Assembly: GCF_900461555.1 (NCBI RefSeq)
Contig: NZ_UGOX01000001.1
Span: 1-64,000, forward strand
Reading direction: 5' to 3'
DNA: 64,000 nt
Source of the DNA: Legionella quinlivanii
GTDB lineage: Bacteria; Pseudomonadota; Gammaproteobacteria; Legionellales; Legionellaceae
Under the pieces are notes generated by a model. The model was given only the letters and a program-made list of their open reading frames with translations, was not told where the DNA came from and ran no database searches. Every line of letters begins with the position of its first letter. Positions within the stretch are counted from its first letter, which is position 1. The position numbers were made by a program, and so were the translations under genes. Shown in pieces: positions 21,153 through 30,806 of the stretch.

Positions 21153-22870
21153 AATATTATGGAATATATTTAGCTTATCCTCCCACTGTTAATCTAAAGC
21201 ACGAGGGTCTGGGCCGTTATCTGGCATCTTTTTTAAAGGGTGCAGCCGATCGTCAGGACGTCTGTTTTATCCTCGCCTGCCCGAGCTGGTCGCGGCAGTC
21301 GCTTATAGAATTGTTTAAAAGTGAAAATGTACCAGAAAACAATTTTAAAATTATATCGCCCGCTTCAATACCCTACATTTTACGCTGTTATGAGTTTTAT
21401 TCCTCTTTAAGAAAAAGAAAGCAGAAAAAGGGGCGGCTGAGCCGTTTTTTTAAAAATGAAATCAAGCCCAGGTTCCTAAAGATTGTTCGCCGCAGTACAA
21501 AAAAATTAGTTCAGGCACGTACCTTTTCCTCTTTGCTGCAATTGCTTTTCGATCCAGGTGTTTTAGTGTTGATCCTTTTAGGATTGTGCTTTCCTGTGTT
21601 GGTGGCCATCGCCTTTGTATGTGCTCTGGGTGTGTACCTCTACAAGACATTTGATGGTAAGAAATTTAAGAAGCTCGCTCTGTTCAAATCGTTTGAAAGA
21701 CGTACAGAGCAGGCGGTTTCAAGGCTGGATACTCCAAAAGATAGCCGGGTGCTTGTAAGACTTTTCAAATTAATGGAGGAAATTGAAATACAGCAGCTGC
21801 ATCAGTTAATTGACCAGCAACCCCAGGTTCGTGCATGGTATGCGCCCACCGCATTCTGGCCCTCTTTCAATCGAATACAGGGTCCAAAGCTGATGTGTGT
21901 TCCAGATGTTGTATTATCAGAGTTTCCTATTGGGTTTTGTGATATTGGCGGCAATCGGTTCCTGGACAATTTTAAAGCGTTGGAATCTGCTATTTACGCT
22001 GGAAAATATTTCGCTGTATATAGTGAGACTATCAAGTGGAAGGTTTTGGTTGATCGCTATGGAATCGACCCAGATAATATTGCCGTTATTGAGCATGCAC
22101 CCTCCACACTGGAATCCTTCGTGTTACCCATGCATGAGCAGGGAAAAAGAGCAGATAGTTTATCCAGGGCCTATTGTCATAATTTAATAGGGCAAGCATT
22201 ATCGCGAAGTAAAAACAGCTACATTAGAAATTTCAGGAATGTCGAGTTCAAGTTTTTGTTTTACGCCAGCCAATTCAGACCGAATAAAAATATAATTACC
22301 CTGCTAAGGGCTTATGTGCATCTTCTCAGGAAGAATCTAAGGCCTCATAAGCTGATTCTCACCGGTGATACTAAAGCGTTCAAAGGCGTACAGGAGTTTA
22401 TTATTAAACACTCCCTGCAAAAAGAAGTGTTTTGCCTTCATGGCTTATCTGTAGAGGAGTTGGCTGCTTTTTACAAATCTGCTGATTTGATTGTCAATCC
22501 AAGCTTGAGCGAGGGGGGGTGTCCATTTACATTTACAGAAGCCTTATCGGTAGGAACGCCTGTCGTGATGTCAAGAATTTCAGTTGCTGAGGAAGTGTTA
22601 ACTGATCCCCTATTACAAAAGTTCAGTTTTTTTGATCCCTATAGCTGGGAAGATATGGCCAATAAAATGGAATGGGCAATACAACACCGTCAACAACTAC
22701 TCGAAATCCAGTCAAAAACCTTTGAGCAATTACGACACCGGAACTGGACTCATGTGGTTAATGAACATATTAAAGTTTTGGAGCACATTTCTTCTGGACA
22801 GCAATTACCTAAGTCATCAACAGAGCAGGAATCTGCTCTGACAGAAATTTTGGTGGAATTAGTGGACTGA
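21143..22870 (+). CDS. GT4-family glycosyltransferase with an internal membrane segment
   Basis: A 575-residue glycosyltransferase. The N-terminus (YYGIYLAYPPTVNLKHEGLGRYLASFL) is the acceptor-side Rossmann fold. Residues about 135-170 form a hydrophobic membrane hairpin or segment. The C-terminal domain has KFLFYASQFRPNKNIITLLRAY (about 372) and the donor motif NPSLSEGGCPFTFTEALSVGTP (about 453-475). ATG 21143 is used; it overlaps the preceding stop by 10 bases, so the genes are probably coupled. Seven G at 22513-22519 lie exactly in the SEGGCPF motif, a second possible slippage site. Confidence 0.85.
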   Translation: MSVKYYGIYLAYPPTVNLKHEGLGRYLASFLKGAADRQDVCFILACPSWSRQSLIELFKSENVPENNFKIISPASIPYILRCYEFYSSLRKRKQKKGRLSRFFKNEIKPRFLKIVRRSTKKLVQARTFSSLLQLLFDPGVLVLILLGLCFPVLVAIAFVCALGVYLYKTFDGKKFKKLALFKSFERRTEQAVSRLDTPKDSRVLVRLFKLMEEIEIQQLHQLIDQQPQVRAWYAPTAFWPSFNRIQGPKLMCVPDVVLSEFPIGFCDIGGNRFLDNFKALESAIYAGKYFAVYSETIKWKVLVDRYGIDPDNIAVIEHAPSTLESFVLPMHEQGKRADSLSRAYCHNLIGQALSRSKNSYIRNFRNVEFKFLFYASQFRPNKNIITLLRAYVHLLRKNLRPHKLILTGDTKAFKGVQEFIIKHSLQKEVFCLHGLSVEELAAFYKSADLIVNPSLSEGGCPFTFTEALSVGTPVVMSRISVAEEVLTDPLLQKFSFFDPYSWEDMANKMEWAIQHRQQLLEIQSKTFEQLRHRNWTHVVNEHIKVLEHISSGQQLPKSSTEQESALTEILVELVD

Positions 22871-22898
22871 CAAAATTACTGTTAATTTTCAAAAACCT

Positions 22899-22929
22899 TC
22901 CACCGGCGATATCTTGCAATCCCGGTGGA
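22899..22929 (+). terminator. Possible terminator after the perosamine operon
   Basis: An 8-base stem TCCACCGG/CCGGTGGA with a 15-base loop lies 28 bases after the preceding stop. The downstream TAGTTTATAAA is only weakly T-rich, so this is a weak call. Confidence 0.3.
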
Positions 22930-23024
22930 TAGTTTATAAACCCTCAAGTTGTAATATCAAATCTTATTCTGTAAGATAAAACGCATTTTTTAGTGCTTCG
23001 GCTCTAACCTCAAAAGGCTGAAAA

Positions 23025-24734
23025 TTGTCCCAAATAATTAATAACAATCGATTTCAACCGCTTTATTTATCGCATTTTTATAAAACCATTCTAGCAAAAT
23101 TACCCTATTTCTTTCTTGGTTTGTTTTGCTTGGTCCTCATCTCCGGTATTTTTTTGCCATTATACCCTGATGAAGTGGTTACTAAATGGACGACAGCTCG
23201 CTTTTTTGAGGAATCAGGAAAAACGCTTTCACTTTTCTCTCAATGTCAGAAGTCGACAGGTGTAGCAATATCCTGGGTGTTTTATCCCGCAGCACTGGTT
23301 TATTCAATAATGTATAAACAATTGCTACCTTTGGGTCTGCGCATCAGTGGTCTTGTCATCGGCTTTTTGTGGTTGTCGGGAATAGCCTACTGGTGTTTTA
23401 AATCCATTAAACCACGACTGAATGCAGCTTATTTCCTGGCCGCCCTGATTGCTGCGAGCCTGGCTCTGGGTGTTATGCCTTACAACTTCATAATGGCCCG
23501 ATCTGAGCAACCGCTGATATTTATAATTCTACTTTGTTTTCTATATTGCCTTTTCTGGAAAAACAGTTTCTCAGCAAGAATGCAATGTCTGGCAGGTCTT
23601 ATTTTTGTCGTGCTCGCATCATGCTTTTTCTATATTCATCCTAAATCGATATTCTTCTTACCGTTTATGATGACTGTTGCCTATTATATCAGCGACAAAG
23701 GGCCGCGCGCGCTGCAAGTACTTCTAGTGTTGATTCCTGTGGTTTTAGCGTATAAAACTTTCCAAATCGCTAATCTGATGGCAAATTGCGAAGAAACTCC
23801 TTTGTTGAATTCTATATTAGGGTCTAATACCCTCTCCCCAGCATTGCTTTGGGAGTCTCCTCTCGCGTTTTTTCAGGAGGGTTTGTTAAATTTGAAGGAT
23901 GTGCCTTCCAAAATAGTTAATCATCTGGTCTTTCAACCCTACTACCAATCGTCCTGGCTTCCCAGTGCAGAAGTGTCAGGAGTTGCAGCGCAAGGGCTTA
24001 ATTTGGGCATCAAAACCTTACTTTATCTGCTTATTATCGGCAGTCATTTAGGGGCGCTGGGCCTATTCATTTATTGTTTGCTGAAACGTCTCGTGACCAT
24101 GCCAATCTTGTTAGGAGGAGTGCTGGCTTTAGGCTCGCTTGGAAGTTGGTTTTTTACCAGGATTTGGAACTTCTATGGGGCAAGTCAACTGCTACCCCTA
24201 TCGTTGATGCTCATTTTAAGCTTGCCGCTAGCTGCTCTTCAGAAGCGATTTGTATCTCGTTTCAATTCAGTTTCAATAATACTAATACTTTTTGCATCGC
24301 TTTCAATGGCTATTCTCGTCAGCAATTATTTACCGGTTTTGATCCTCAATTCCAAATCAACGACAGCAGACATATCCGGACAATATTTATCTATTCCTGT
24401 ATTTGGTGCCAGCCAACACATCAAAACCTTAAACGAGCTCGCTAAGGAATGTAAACTGCCTTCTGAGAATGTGAAAAATCTTGTTGTGGATCACATGACA
24501 TATTTCGCATTTAAGAATGTACCGAATCCTATTCATGTTCTTTATGTTTCAGAATCCGTGTACGGTCAGGATTTGACTAACGGTCGGCTCAAGCCCTTTT
24601 TATCTAAAATAGATAGTCCAGGGCTTATTATCCGATGTTCTTATTTGCCTCCGCAATTGGGAGAATTGCCTCGCTCTGAGAAAAACGGTTATTGCTGCAT
24701 TAATCTGCAGCAATTATCAAAAGTTGATAGTTAA
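23025..24734 (+). CDS. Polytopic GT-C-like membrane glycosyltransferase
   Basis: A 569-residue integral membrane protein with about 10-12 hydrophobic segments and a soluble C-terminal part from about residue 445. The first periplasmic loop carries PLYPDEV, an acidic pair like the catalytic Asp/Glu of PMT/ArnT-type GT-C enzymes, and HPKS follows a later membrane segment. It may transfer a polyprenyl-phosphate-linked sugar to the glycan in the periplasm. The start is TTG, with AAGG about 8 bases upstream; no better start exists. The last codons include an inverted repeat that recurs at 34661. An O-antigen polymerase is a less likely alternative. Confidence 0.7.
   Translation: MSQIINNNRFQPLYLSHFYKTILAKLPYFFLGLFCLVLISGIFLPLYPDEVVTKWTTARFFEESGKTLSLFSQCQKSTGVAISWVFYPAALVYSIMYKQLLPLGLRISGLVIGFLWLSGIAYWCFKSIKPRLNAAYFLAALIAASLALGVMPYNFIMARSEQPLIFIILLCFLYCLFWKNSFSARMQCLAGLIFVVLASCFFYIHPKSIFFLPFMMTVAYYISDKGPRALQVLLVLIPVVLAYKTFQIANLMANCEETPLLNSILGSNTLSPALLWESPLAFFQEGLLNLKDVPSKIVNHLVFQPYYQSSWLPSAEVSGVAAQGLNLGIKTLLYLLIIGSHLGALGLFIYCLLKRLVTMPILLGGVLALGSLGSWFFTRIWNFYGASQLLPLSLMLILSLPLAALQKRFVSRFNSVSIILILFASLSMAILVSNYLPVLILNSKSTTADISGQYLSIPVFGASQHIKTLNELAKECKLPSENVKNLVVDHMTYFAFKNVPNPIHVLYVSESVYGQDLTNGRLKPFLSKIDSPGLIIRCSYLPPQLGELPRSEKNGYCCINLQQLSKVDS
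24691..24714. repeat. 24-base inverted repeat, copy 1
   Basis: ATTGCTGCA and TGCAGCAAT flank the loop TTAATC. The copy at 34661-34684 is identical except for one loop base. Here it is coding (end of the GT-C-like gene). Confidence 0.8.
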
Positions 24735-24815
24735 TGTTTAAGCCGGACGCTTTGTTTCACCTGCAGCAGCTAGCAGTAAGATTACTAATGCTGCATAACA
24801 CAAAGCGCCTATGAC

Positions 24816-26963
24816 TTATTGGCCCTGCCACTCCCCGTTTATCCAGTTGGCGTGTGGCAAACCTGCCAGCTTCCTTTCCCAGGCCTTGATGAGGAAGTTT
24901 TGTAACTCTTCAAACGCCGTTACGCTTTCTACATACAGGGAAGATTTTTCCTTGATTTCCTGAATTTTTTGCTCTCGCCATAGCTTATCTGCGGCCACAC
25001 GCATCGCCAACTCAATATATTCTCTTTGATTACTGGCAACAAGCCCGGAAACACCGATATAGTTATATATTGAGGCTGTCCACTTACCAAAAGGGATGTC
25101 AAAGGGAAGTGTAACTACAGGTACGCCCAGCATCATCGCATCAAAACTGGAAGACATGCCGCAAAGAGGAAACGAGTCTAAACAACAATCAACGCTCATT
25201 AACAGAGAATGAGCATCCTGTTTGGTTAAGGTAGTCAGGAAAATGCATCGATTAATATCCTGCCCCAGCTTCTTCGTAAGCCTTGCTTTAAGAATTGTAC
25301 CGGAGGGGATATCGCTTCGGAGGATAGCAATTCTTGCATCAGGATCAGCCTTCAATAAGTCATGGAACATTTCATCCATTAGTGGATGAACCTTGGGAGG
25401 GGTGTTAGCGCACAAATAAATATGCTGCTCAGGGCCGCAATTCAACAGTCTTTTGCGGATTTCGTCTCGCTCCGTTTCCGAGAGGGTTGTACTGGCCGTA
25501 TGTGCAGGTCTTTCGATCCAATAAGGCGGGTGCTCGAGATATGACACGGCAGTCTGATAGAATTCATCTGGCTTAACCGGTTCTGCTGGCCGCCATGAAA
25601 TATAATAATCTGAGTTGGTCAACCCATTGGTCCAGTTTGGTTCAAGTAAAATCATTTGGAGGTGAGCAAGCCTGGCCATCAGTGGGAAAAACATTGAAAG
25701 GGTGCTGGGCCCCGAAACGATGATGTCGAGCTTTTGAGCTGCAATAATTTTAATGGCGGGTTTGGTATCATCAGCAGGGAATTCAACTATGTTATCAGTA
25801 CTGGCCAGCCAGCCTTTCGCAATGTTAGAGTTGCTCTCGTTACCTGGACGCAGGTAAACGGTTTCAAATAAGTTCTTATCCAGGCGGCGCAACAAGCCAG
25901 ACATCATGGGCATGAAATCGTAAACGATAAACCCAATTCTAATCTTTTTGGCGGGATTACGCGAAGTCGGCGGCTGCCCCACGACATGTGACGCTGTATA
26001 ATTAAGTTCCGGCCATGTAGAAAACGAAAATCGTTCCAGTGCGCGCATTGCATGATGGTATTGCCTGGCGCCGGCATCAGGAGATGTGAATATGCATTGC
26101 CAGGAACCCCATTCGAATAACAAATCTTTGGATGGCGAATTAAGGGTTATTGATTCGGAGGCCAATTGTTTACATGATTCGATAAATTCCGTGATTGCTT
26201 CTTCAGAGGGGATAAAGGGCAGAGACAATGAGGCAATCACTTTTAAATTATGGAGTATTTTTTGGGAATCCTTTTTTGAATGAAATGATTTGCATGCAGT
26301 TTCATACATATTCTGGAAAAATTCAGTTTCAATATCCAGGTGTTTTCCCAGGTAAATGGCGCTTTTTGCAGTTTGGAAATCGAAGTGGTTTTTTGAAATA
26401 TGTGAAATAAAGTATTGTTGCAGTGATTTGAATTCATCAGGGGTACAAGCTTGTTTAATTGTATGATAATTAATCAAGAAGCTTAATGGTATGCCCGCAT
26501 TAATCACCTCTTTATAGAAATCCGCTGCCGAAGTATTAGTAAGTTCTGCGCCTGAAATTAGCTGCATAAACCTGAAATAACGTTGGACGTAATTATGATG
26601 AGCACAAGTCTGGAGATAGTATATTCTTAACCAATTATCTTCAGGATAAATCCGCATGCCCTGCTCAAATATTTCGCAAGCACCTTCGGCATTTTTTAGC
26701 CGCAATGTGGCTAAAGCTGATAGAGTGTAATTCGTGAGGTTGGTTCGTTCCAGTCTGGATAGTCTTTGATAAATCTTTTCGGCTTTGCCGCTACGGTTCT
26801 GCTCCGCAAACTGCCAAAGCCTGATTAAACTTTCCGAACGATTACGCCTGATGCCGAGTGTTACTCTTGCAAAATTAATATATTTATTATCGTAAAGAGC
26901 GGCTTTAATATATCGTTTAGCCTTTGGAGGTGTAACTTTTTTTATTAGATTGTATAAAGTCAT
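24816..26963 (-). CDS. GT41-family (O-GlcNAc transferase/SPINDLY-like) protein
   Basis: The C-terminal half matches the OGT catalytic region: IRIGFIVYDFMPMMSGLLRR (about 350), a central segment with LDIIVSGPSTLSMFFPLMARLAHLQ, then CLDSFPLCGMSSSFDAMMLGVPVVTLP (about 620-645) and the C-terminal helix region. The N-terminal half is helical and TPR/superhelix-like (for example NLTNYTLSALATLRLKNAEGACEIFEQG). ATG 26963 (715 residues) has AGGA about 11 bases upstream; in-frame starts at 26975 and 27053 are possible. Family members glycosylate proteins or act in adhesin and surface-glycan systems. The acceptor here is unknown. Confidence 0.8.
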   Translation of the reverse strand: MTLYNLIKKVTPPKAKRYIKAALYDNKYINFARVTLGIRRNRSESLIRLWQFAEQNRSGKAEKIYQRLSRLERTNLTNYTLSALATLRLKNAEGACEIFEQGMRIYPEDNWLRIYYLQTCAHHNYVQRYFRFMQLISGAELTNTSAADFYKEVINAGIPLSFLINYHTIKQACTPDEFKSLQQYFISHISKNHFDFQTAKSAIYLGKHLDIETEFFQNMYETACKSFHSKKDSQKILHNLKVIASLSLPFIPSEEAITEFIESCKQLASESITLNSPSKDLLFEWGSWQCIFTSPDAGARQYHHAMRALERFSFSTWPELNYTASHVVGQPPTSRNPAKKIRIGFIVYDFMPMMSGLLRRLDKNLFETVYLRPGNESNSNIAKGWLASTDNIVEFPADDTKPAIKIIAAQKLDIIVSGPSTLSMFFPLMARLAHLQMILLEPNWTNGLTNSDYYISWRPAEPVKPDEFYQTAVSYLEHPPYWIERPAHTASTTLSETERDEIRKRLLNCGPEQHIYLCANTPPKVHPLMDEMFHDLLKADPDARIAILRSDIPSGTILKARLTKKLGQDINRCIFLTTLTKQDAHSLLMSVDCCLDSFPLCGMSSSFDAMMLGVPVVTLPFDIPFGKWTASIYNYIGVSGLVASNQREYIELAMRVAADKLWREQKIQEIKEKSSLYVESVTAFEELQNFLIKAWERKLAGLPHANWINGEWQGQ

Positions 26964-27131
26964 GGCTTTGATCATCCTAGATTGCAGGCAATAGCGTAAC
27001 TGGATTATCCGTAAACTAATACCCAAGTCATTAAAGAAACCTTCCTGAAACACTACTCAGAAAGGCAGCTTTCAGCAAGAGGAATCAAAATATGGAAAGT
27101 ATACTGATCCCAGATGCCCTATGGTTTAATA

Positions 27132-28268
27132 TTAATATTTTTTCCATACTACACGATTCACATAGTCCACATAGCTGTGGATTATCCGTAATACTTTGTC
27201 GGAGACATTGGGCATGCTGTAGTCGCTTACAAGGCGCAGCTGCCGTTTCTCACCACGTGATTGGGATTCGAGAATGTCGAGTCCCTGAAGAATTCGCTCA
27301 GCTTCAAGGCCAACCATCATTGCACTAGTTTCCTCCATGCCTTCTGGTCTCTCATGCGCCTCGCGCAGATTAAGCGCAGGAAAGTTGAGAATAGAGGATT
27401 CCTCATTGATTGTCCCGCTGTCAGACAAGACAGCCTTTGCTGACATTTGCAGCTTCACATAATCAAGAAAGCCAAGCGGCTTCAGCGGTCGTATTAACTC
27501 GTGCAGGCGTACTCCAGTCGTATCCAGTCGCTTCTGCGTACGCGGATGGGTTGACAAAATAACAGGTAACTCATACTTCTCGGCTACAGCGTTTAGAGCC
27601 GAGACCAGCTTGTGAAACGATTTGTCTGATTCGATATTTTCTTCACGGTGGGCACTTACCACAAAGTATTGCTCTTTGTATAATCCCAATCTTTCCAGCA
27701 CCTCGGAAGCCTGGATTTTCGGTAAATAGTGATGAAGAACCTCATACATCGGGCTGCCTGTTTTGATAACCTGGTCCGGGGGTAGCCCCTCTCTGAGTAA
27801 ATAGTCTCTTGCAATCGTGCTGTAGGTCAGATTGATGTCCGCTGTGTGGTCAACTATGCGGCGGTTGGTTTCTTCGGGTACCCGCTGATCAAAACAACGA
27901 TTGCCCGCTTCCATATGAAAAATGGGAATCTGACGACGTTTTGCAGGTATGACCGACAGACAACTGTTTGTATCACCCAGAACCAGCACTGCTTCAGGCC
28001 TGTACTCTGCCAGAACGCGATCAACTGCGATGATCAAATTTCCAATCGTATGTGCTGCACCTGTACTGCCCGAAGCACTATCAAGAAAAACATCGGGTTT
28101 GCGAATGCCCAGATCATCAAAGAAGATCTGATTCAATTCATAATCATAATTCTGGCCTGTATGTACCAGTATGTGATCACAGTGTTCATCCAGTGCTGAC
28201 AATACGCGTGACAGTCTGATAATTTCGGGACGCGTACCAATGACGGTCATTACTTTCAATTTTTTCAT
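27132..28268 (-). CDS. fnlC: UDP-N-acetyl-L-fucosamine-forming C2 epimerase
   Basis: The last step of UDP-L-FucNAc synthesis (FnlC/WbjD/CapG), an enzyme of the UDP-GlcNAc 2-epimerase fold. The 378-residue protein has GTRPEIIRLSRV (about 11), the HMEAGNRCFDQRVPEETNRR block (about 117-136), SAHREENIES (about 205) and SDSGTINEESSILNFPAL (about 283). WecB is the main alternative on sequence alone, but adjacency to FnlA and FnlB decides for FucNAc. ATG 28268 is chosen; an upstream TTG overlaps the fnlB stop. Confidence 0.92.
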   Translation of the reverse strand: MKKLKVMTVIGTRPEIIRLSRVLSALDEHCDHILVHTGQNYDYELNQIFFDDLGIRKPDVFLDSASGSTGAAHTIGNLIIAVDRVLAEYRPEAVLVLGDTNSCLSVIPAKRRQIPIFHMEAGNRCFDQRVPEETNRRIVDHTADINLTYSTIARDYLLREGLPPDQVIKTGSPMYEVLHHYLPKIQASEVLERLGLYKEQYFVVSAHREENIESDKSFHKLVSALNAVAEKYELPVILSTHPRTQKRLDTTGVRLHELIRPLKPLGFLDYVKLQMSAKAVLSDSGTINEESSILNFPALNLREAHERPEGMEETSAMMVGLEAERILQGLDILESQSRGEKRQLRLVSDYSMPNVSDKVLRIIHSYVDYVNRVVWKKY

Positions 28269-28276
28269 TTTTACTC

Positions 28277-29404
28277 TCAAACCGGGCAGGCATAGGTATC
28301 GGGGCGCAAACGATCAAAAATTTCATTGGCCCATAGCATCACGATCATTTCATCATCGCCGATATTGGTAATATCATGCGTCCATCCTGGAACTGTTTCC
28401 ACAATCTCGGCTGATTTACCGTCAGTGACAATTTCATGGGTCTCGCCTGTTTGTATGTGACGAAACTTAAACCGTGCCTTGCCTTTAATCACAAGAAACT
28501 TCTCTGTTTTGCTATGATGATAGTGTCCGCCACGGGTTACTCCCGGATGAGCGGTAAAATAGGAAAATTGACCGCTATCCTGGGTCTTAAGCATTTCAAC
28601 AAATGAGCCTCTTGCATCGCAGTGCTGCTGTAATGAGTAGTGAAATGACTCGACAGGCAGATAGCTGACATAAGTTGAATATAAGGCTCGCATTAAACCA
28701 GTGCCAACGCGTTCGGTCGTCAGGGACTGCCGGCTCTCTCTGAAACGGTGAATCAGATCGACGACCTCTCCAACGGTGGTTGAATACTGGGGAGCTACGC
28801 TTGCAAAGCCATTGCTGTTAATGGCTGGTTTTGTTCCATCCATAATACTTATGAAGCAGTCAACCACATCATCGACATACACCAGCGACAATGGGGCGGA
28901 ATTATCATGCACCTGAACAGGCAGCCCACGGGCAATATTGTGGCAGAAAGTTGCGATCGCCGAATTGTAGTTCGGACGACACCATTTACCGAACACATTG
29001 GGCAGTCTGAAAACATAGGCCGAGACATTTTTGTCATTTGCAACAGTAAAAACCGCATCCTCCGCGGCAAGTTTGCTGCGGCCGTAGTCATTGTCTCTCT
29101 CGGCCTGAATGGATGATGCAAATACCAGTGAGACAGGGCGATTTTCAGCGGCGCTTACAGAGCCGACGGCATCGCATAAGGCTTCGGTGAGATTTCGATT
29201 GCCGGTGATGAATTCTTCCGTATCCTCTGGGCGATTGACGCCTGCGAGATGAAATACCAGATCAACGGCCTTGAGTTTAGACTTTAACTCGTTAATATCA
29301 TTTGTCCTGTCGAAGCATACTATCTCTACATCTTTACGTTCGCAAAGCTGCTGCCTCAGATTTTTTGCAATAAATCCTTGTGATCCTGTGATTAATACTT
29401 TCAC
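28277..29404 (-). CDS. fnlB: UDP-L-FucNAc pathway reductase with cupin domain
   Basis: FnlB/WbjC/CapF reduces the 4-keto intermediate from FnlA. The 375-residue bifunctional protein has an N-terminal SDR domain (TGSQGFIAKNL at about 6; FHLAGVNRPEDTEEF at about 51) and a C-terminal cupin (GGHYHHSKTEKFLVIKG, about 292-308), exactly the CapF arrangement. The start is GTG, overlapping the fnlA stop by one base, consistent with translational coupling. Confidence 0.94.
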   Translation of the reverse strand: MKVLITGSQGFIAKNLRQQLCERKDVEIVCFDRTNDINELKSKLKAVDLVFHLAGVNRPEDTEEFITGNRNLTEALCDAVGSVSAAENRPVSLVFASSIQAERDNDYGRSKLAAEDAVFTVANDKNVSAYVFRLPNVFGKWCRPNYNSAIATFCHNIARGLPVQVHDNSAPLSLVYVDDVVDCFISIMDGTKPAINSNGFASVAPQYSTTVGEVVDLIHRFRESRQSLTTERVGTGLMRALYSTYVSYLPVESFHYSLQQHCDARGSFVEMLKTQDSGQFSYFTAHPGVTRGGHYHHSKTEKFLVIKGKARFKFRHIQTGETHEIVTDGKSAEIVETVPGWTHDITNIGDDEMIVMLWANEIFDRLRPDTYACPV

Positions 29405-30450
29405 TAGATTAGCTCCGTGATGGTACTTTCGCGTCTTACGATTTTCTGCATGTACTCAAGCTTCATCAACAGTTTTTTCATTCCCTCGACATCTAGTCTT
29501 CTGGTGTTGTGTGAATTGTATTCTTCTTCATGGAGAGCCTGCGTGATTCTTTGTTCCCCTTTATCTACAAATTTGCCATAGTTGAGGTCACGGATATCAG
29601 GGGGAACCCGGAAATAATCTCCAAGATCTTCTGCGTATGCACGCTCCTCTCTGCTGAGCAGGGACTCATAAAGCTTTTCGCCATGACGTGAGCCAATGAT
29701 CGATACAGGATGATCTTCCTTGTGCATTAATTCAAGAATGGCTTTAGTGAGCGTTTCTACTGTCGCAGCAGGGGCTTTCTGTACAAATATATCTCCATTC
29801 CTGCCGTGTTCAAAGGCGAATAGCACAAGATCAACCGAATCTGCCAGTGTCATCATGAACCGCGTCATTTGAGGATCGGTAATAGTAATTTTATTGCCAT
29901 TGAGAACCTGGTCTGTAAATAGGGGAATTACCGAACCGCGTGAGCCCATTACATTTCCATAGCGTGTGCCACAGATTATCGTTTGTGCAGCATCAAGGTT
30001 GCGGCTTGCGGCAACCATCACTTTTTCCATCATGGCTTTGCTAATACCCATTGCATTGATGGGATAGACTGCTTTGTCCGTGCTCAGGCAGACAACCCGA
30101 CGAACCTTCGCTTCGATAGCTGCAGTTAGAACGTTTTCCGTGCCCAGAACGTTAGTTCGAAATGCTTCCATCGGGTGAAATTCACAGGATGGTACCTGTT
30201 TCAGGGCTGCCGCATGGAAAATGAAGTCACTTCCACGTATGGCCGCAGCAACGCTTTGCTTGTTACGCACATCACCGAGGTAGAATTTAAGCCGGGGATC
30301 ATTGTAGGCTTTACGCATGTCGTCCTGCTTTTTTTCATCACGGCTGAAAATACGTATTTCCCGCAGATTGGTATTAAGCATCCGCTTAAGGACCGCATTA
30401 CCAAACGAGCCAGTTCCTCCAGTGATCATCAATACTTTTTGACTAAACAT
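29404..30450 (-). CDS. fnlA: UDP-GlcNAc 4,6-dehydratase/5-epimerase
   Basis: The first enzyme of UDP-L-FucNAc synthesis (FnlA/WbjB/CapE). The 348-residue extended SDR has GGTGSFGNAVLKRML (about 11-25), the GDVRNKQSV block, STDKAVYPINAMGISKAMMEK, which carries the modified catalytic site of this family, and YGNVMGSRGSVIPLF. It heads the fnlA-fnlB-fnlC operon on the minus strand. ATG 30450 gives the usual N-terminus. Confidence 0.95.
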   Translation of the reverse strand: MFSQKVLMITGGTGSFGNAVLKRMLNTNLREIRIFSRDEKKQDDMRKAYNDPRLKFYLGDVRNKQSVAAAIRGSDFIFHAAALKQVPSCEFHPMEAFRTNVLGTENVLTAAIEAKVRRVVCLSTDKAVYPINAMGISKAMMEKVMVAASRNLDAAQTIICGTRYGNVMGSRGSVIPLFTDQVLNGNKITITDPQMTRFMMTLADSVDLVLFAFEHGRNGDIFVQKAPAATVETLTKAILELMHKEDHPVSIIGSRHGEKLYESLLSREERAYAEDLGDYFRVPPDIRDLNYGKFVDKGEQRITQALHEEEYNSHNTRRLDVEGMKKLLMKLEYMQKIVRRESTITELI

Positions 30451-30806
30451 ATATCCGTTCTCAATTTAAATAGATTGAATGACTCGATTTCCTCATAAAG
30501 ATTCATTTAAATCAATAACTACTTTGAGGAAAAAAAATCCGTCTTCCCCGGAGTTTATCACCACTGGATACTGCATTGTAGATATAACCATAAAAAAAAT
30601 GAAAAATCGAATGAGGGAAGATCGGGTTGAGTTGTTCGCTGTAAATATAAAATGCTTGGGTAAATTACAAGTCTGATGTCAAATCCCATCAAGTTTACGA
30701 GCATGTTTTATATTATCTTGCAAAGATTGGACTACTATTTTTGAACGAAGTCTTATGAACAAGAGTCTCCCGTATTGAAACCTGGGAGACCCTTGTTGCA
30801 CAGGTT
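30451..30806. other. Gene-free gap
   Basis: AT-rich sequence between fnlA and the HTTM-DCC gene with no supportable gene. It should contain the fnlA promoter, but I cannot define one. The only structured element is the stem-loop at 30759-30797. Confidence 0.6.
30759..30797 (-). terminator. Probable terminator stem-loop after the HTTM-DCC gene
   Basis: A 14-base stem AACAAGAGTCTCCC/GGGAGACCCTTGTT (one G-U-type mismatch) with an 11-base loop, starting 10 bases beyond the stop of the minus-strand gene at 30807. There is no long U-run on either side. Confidence 0.5.
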
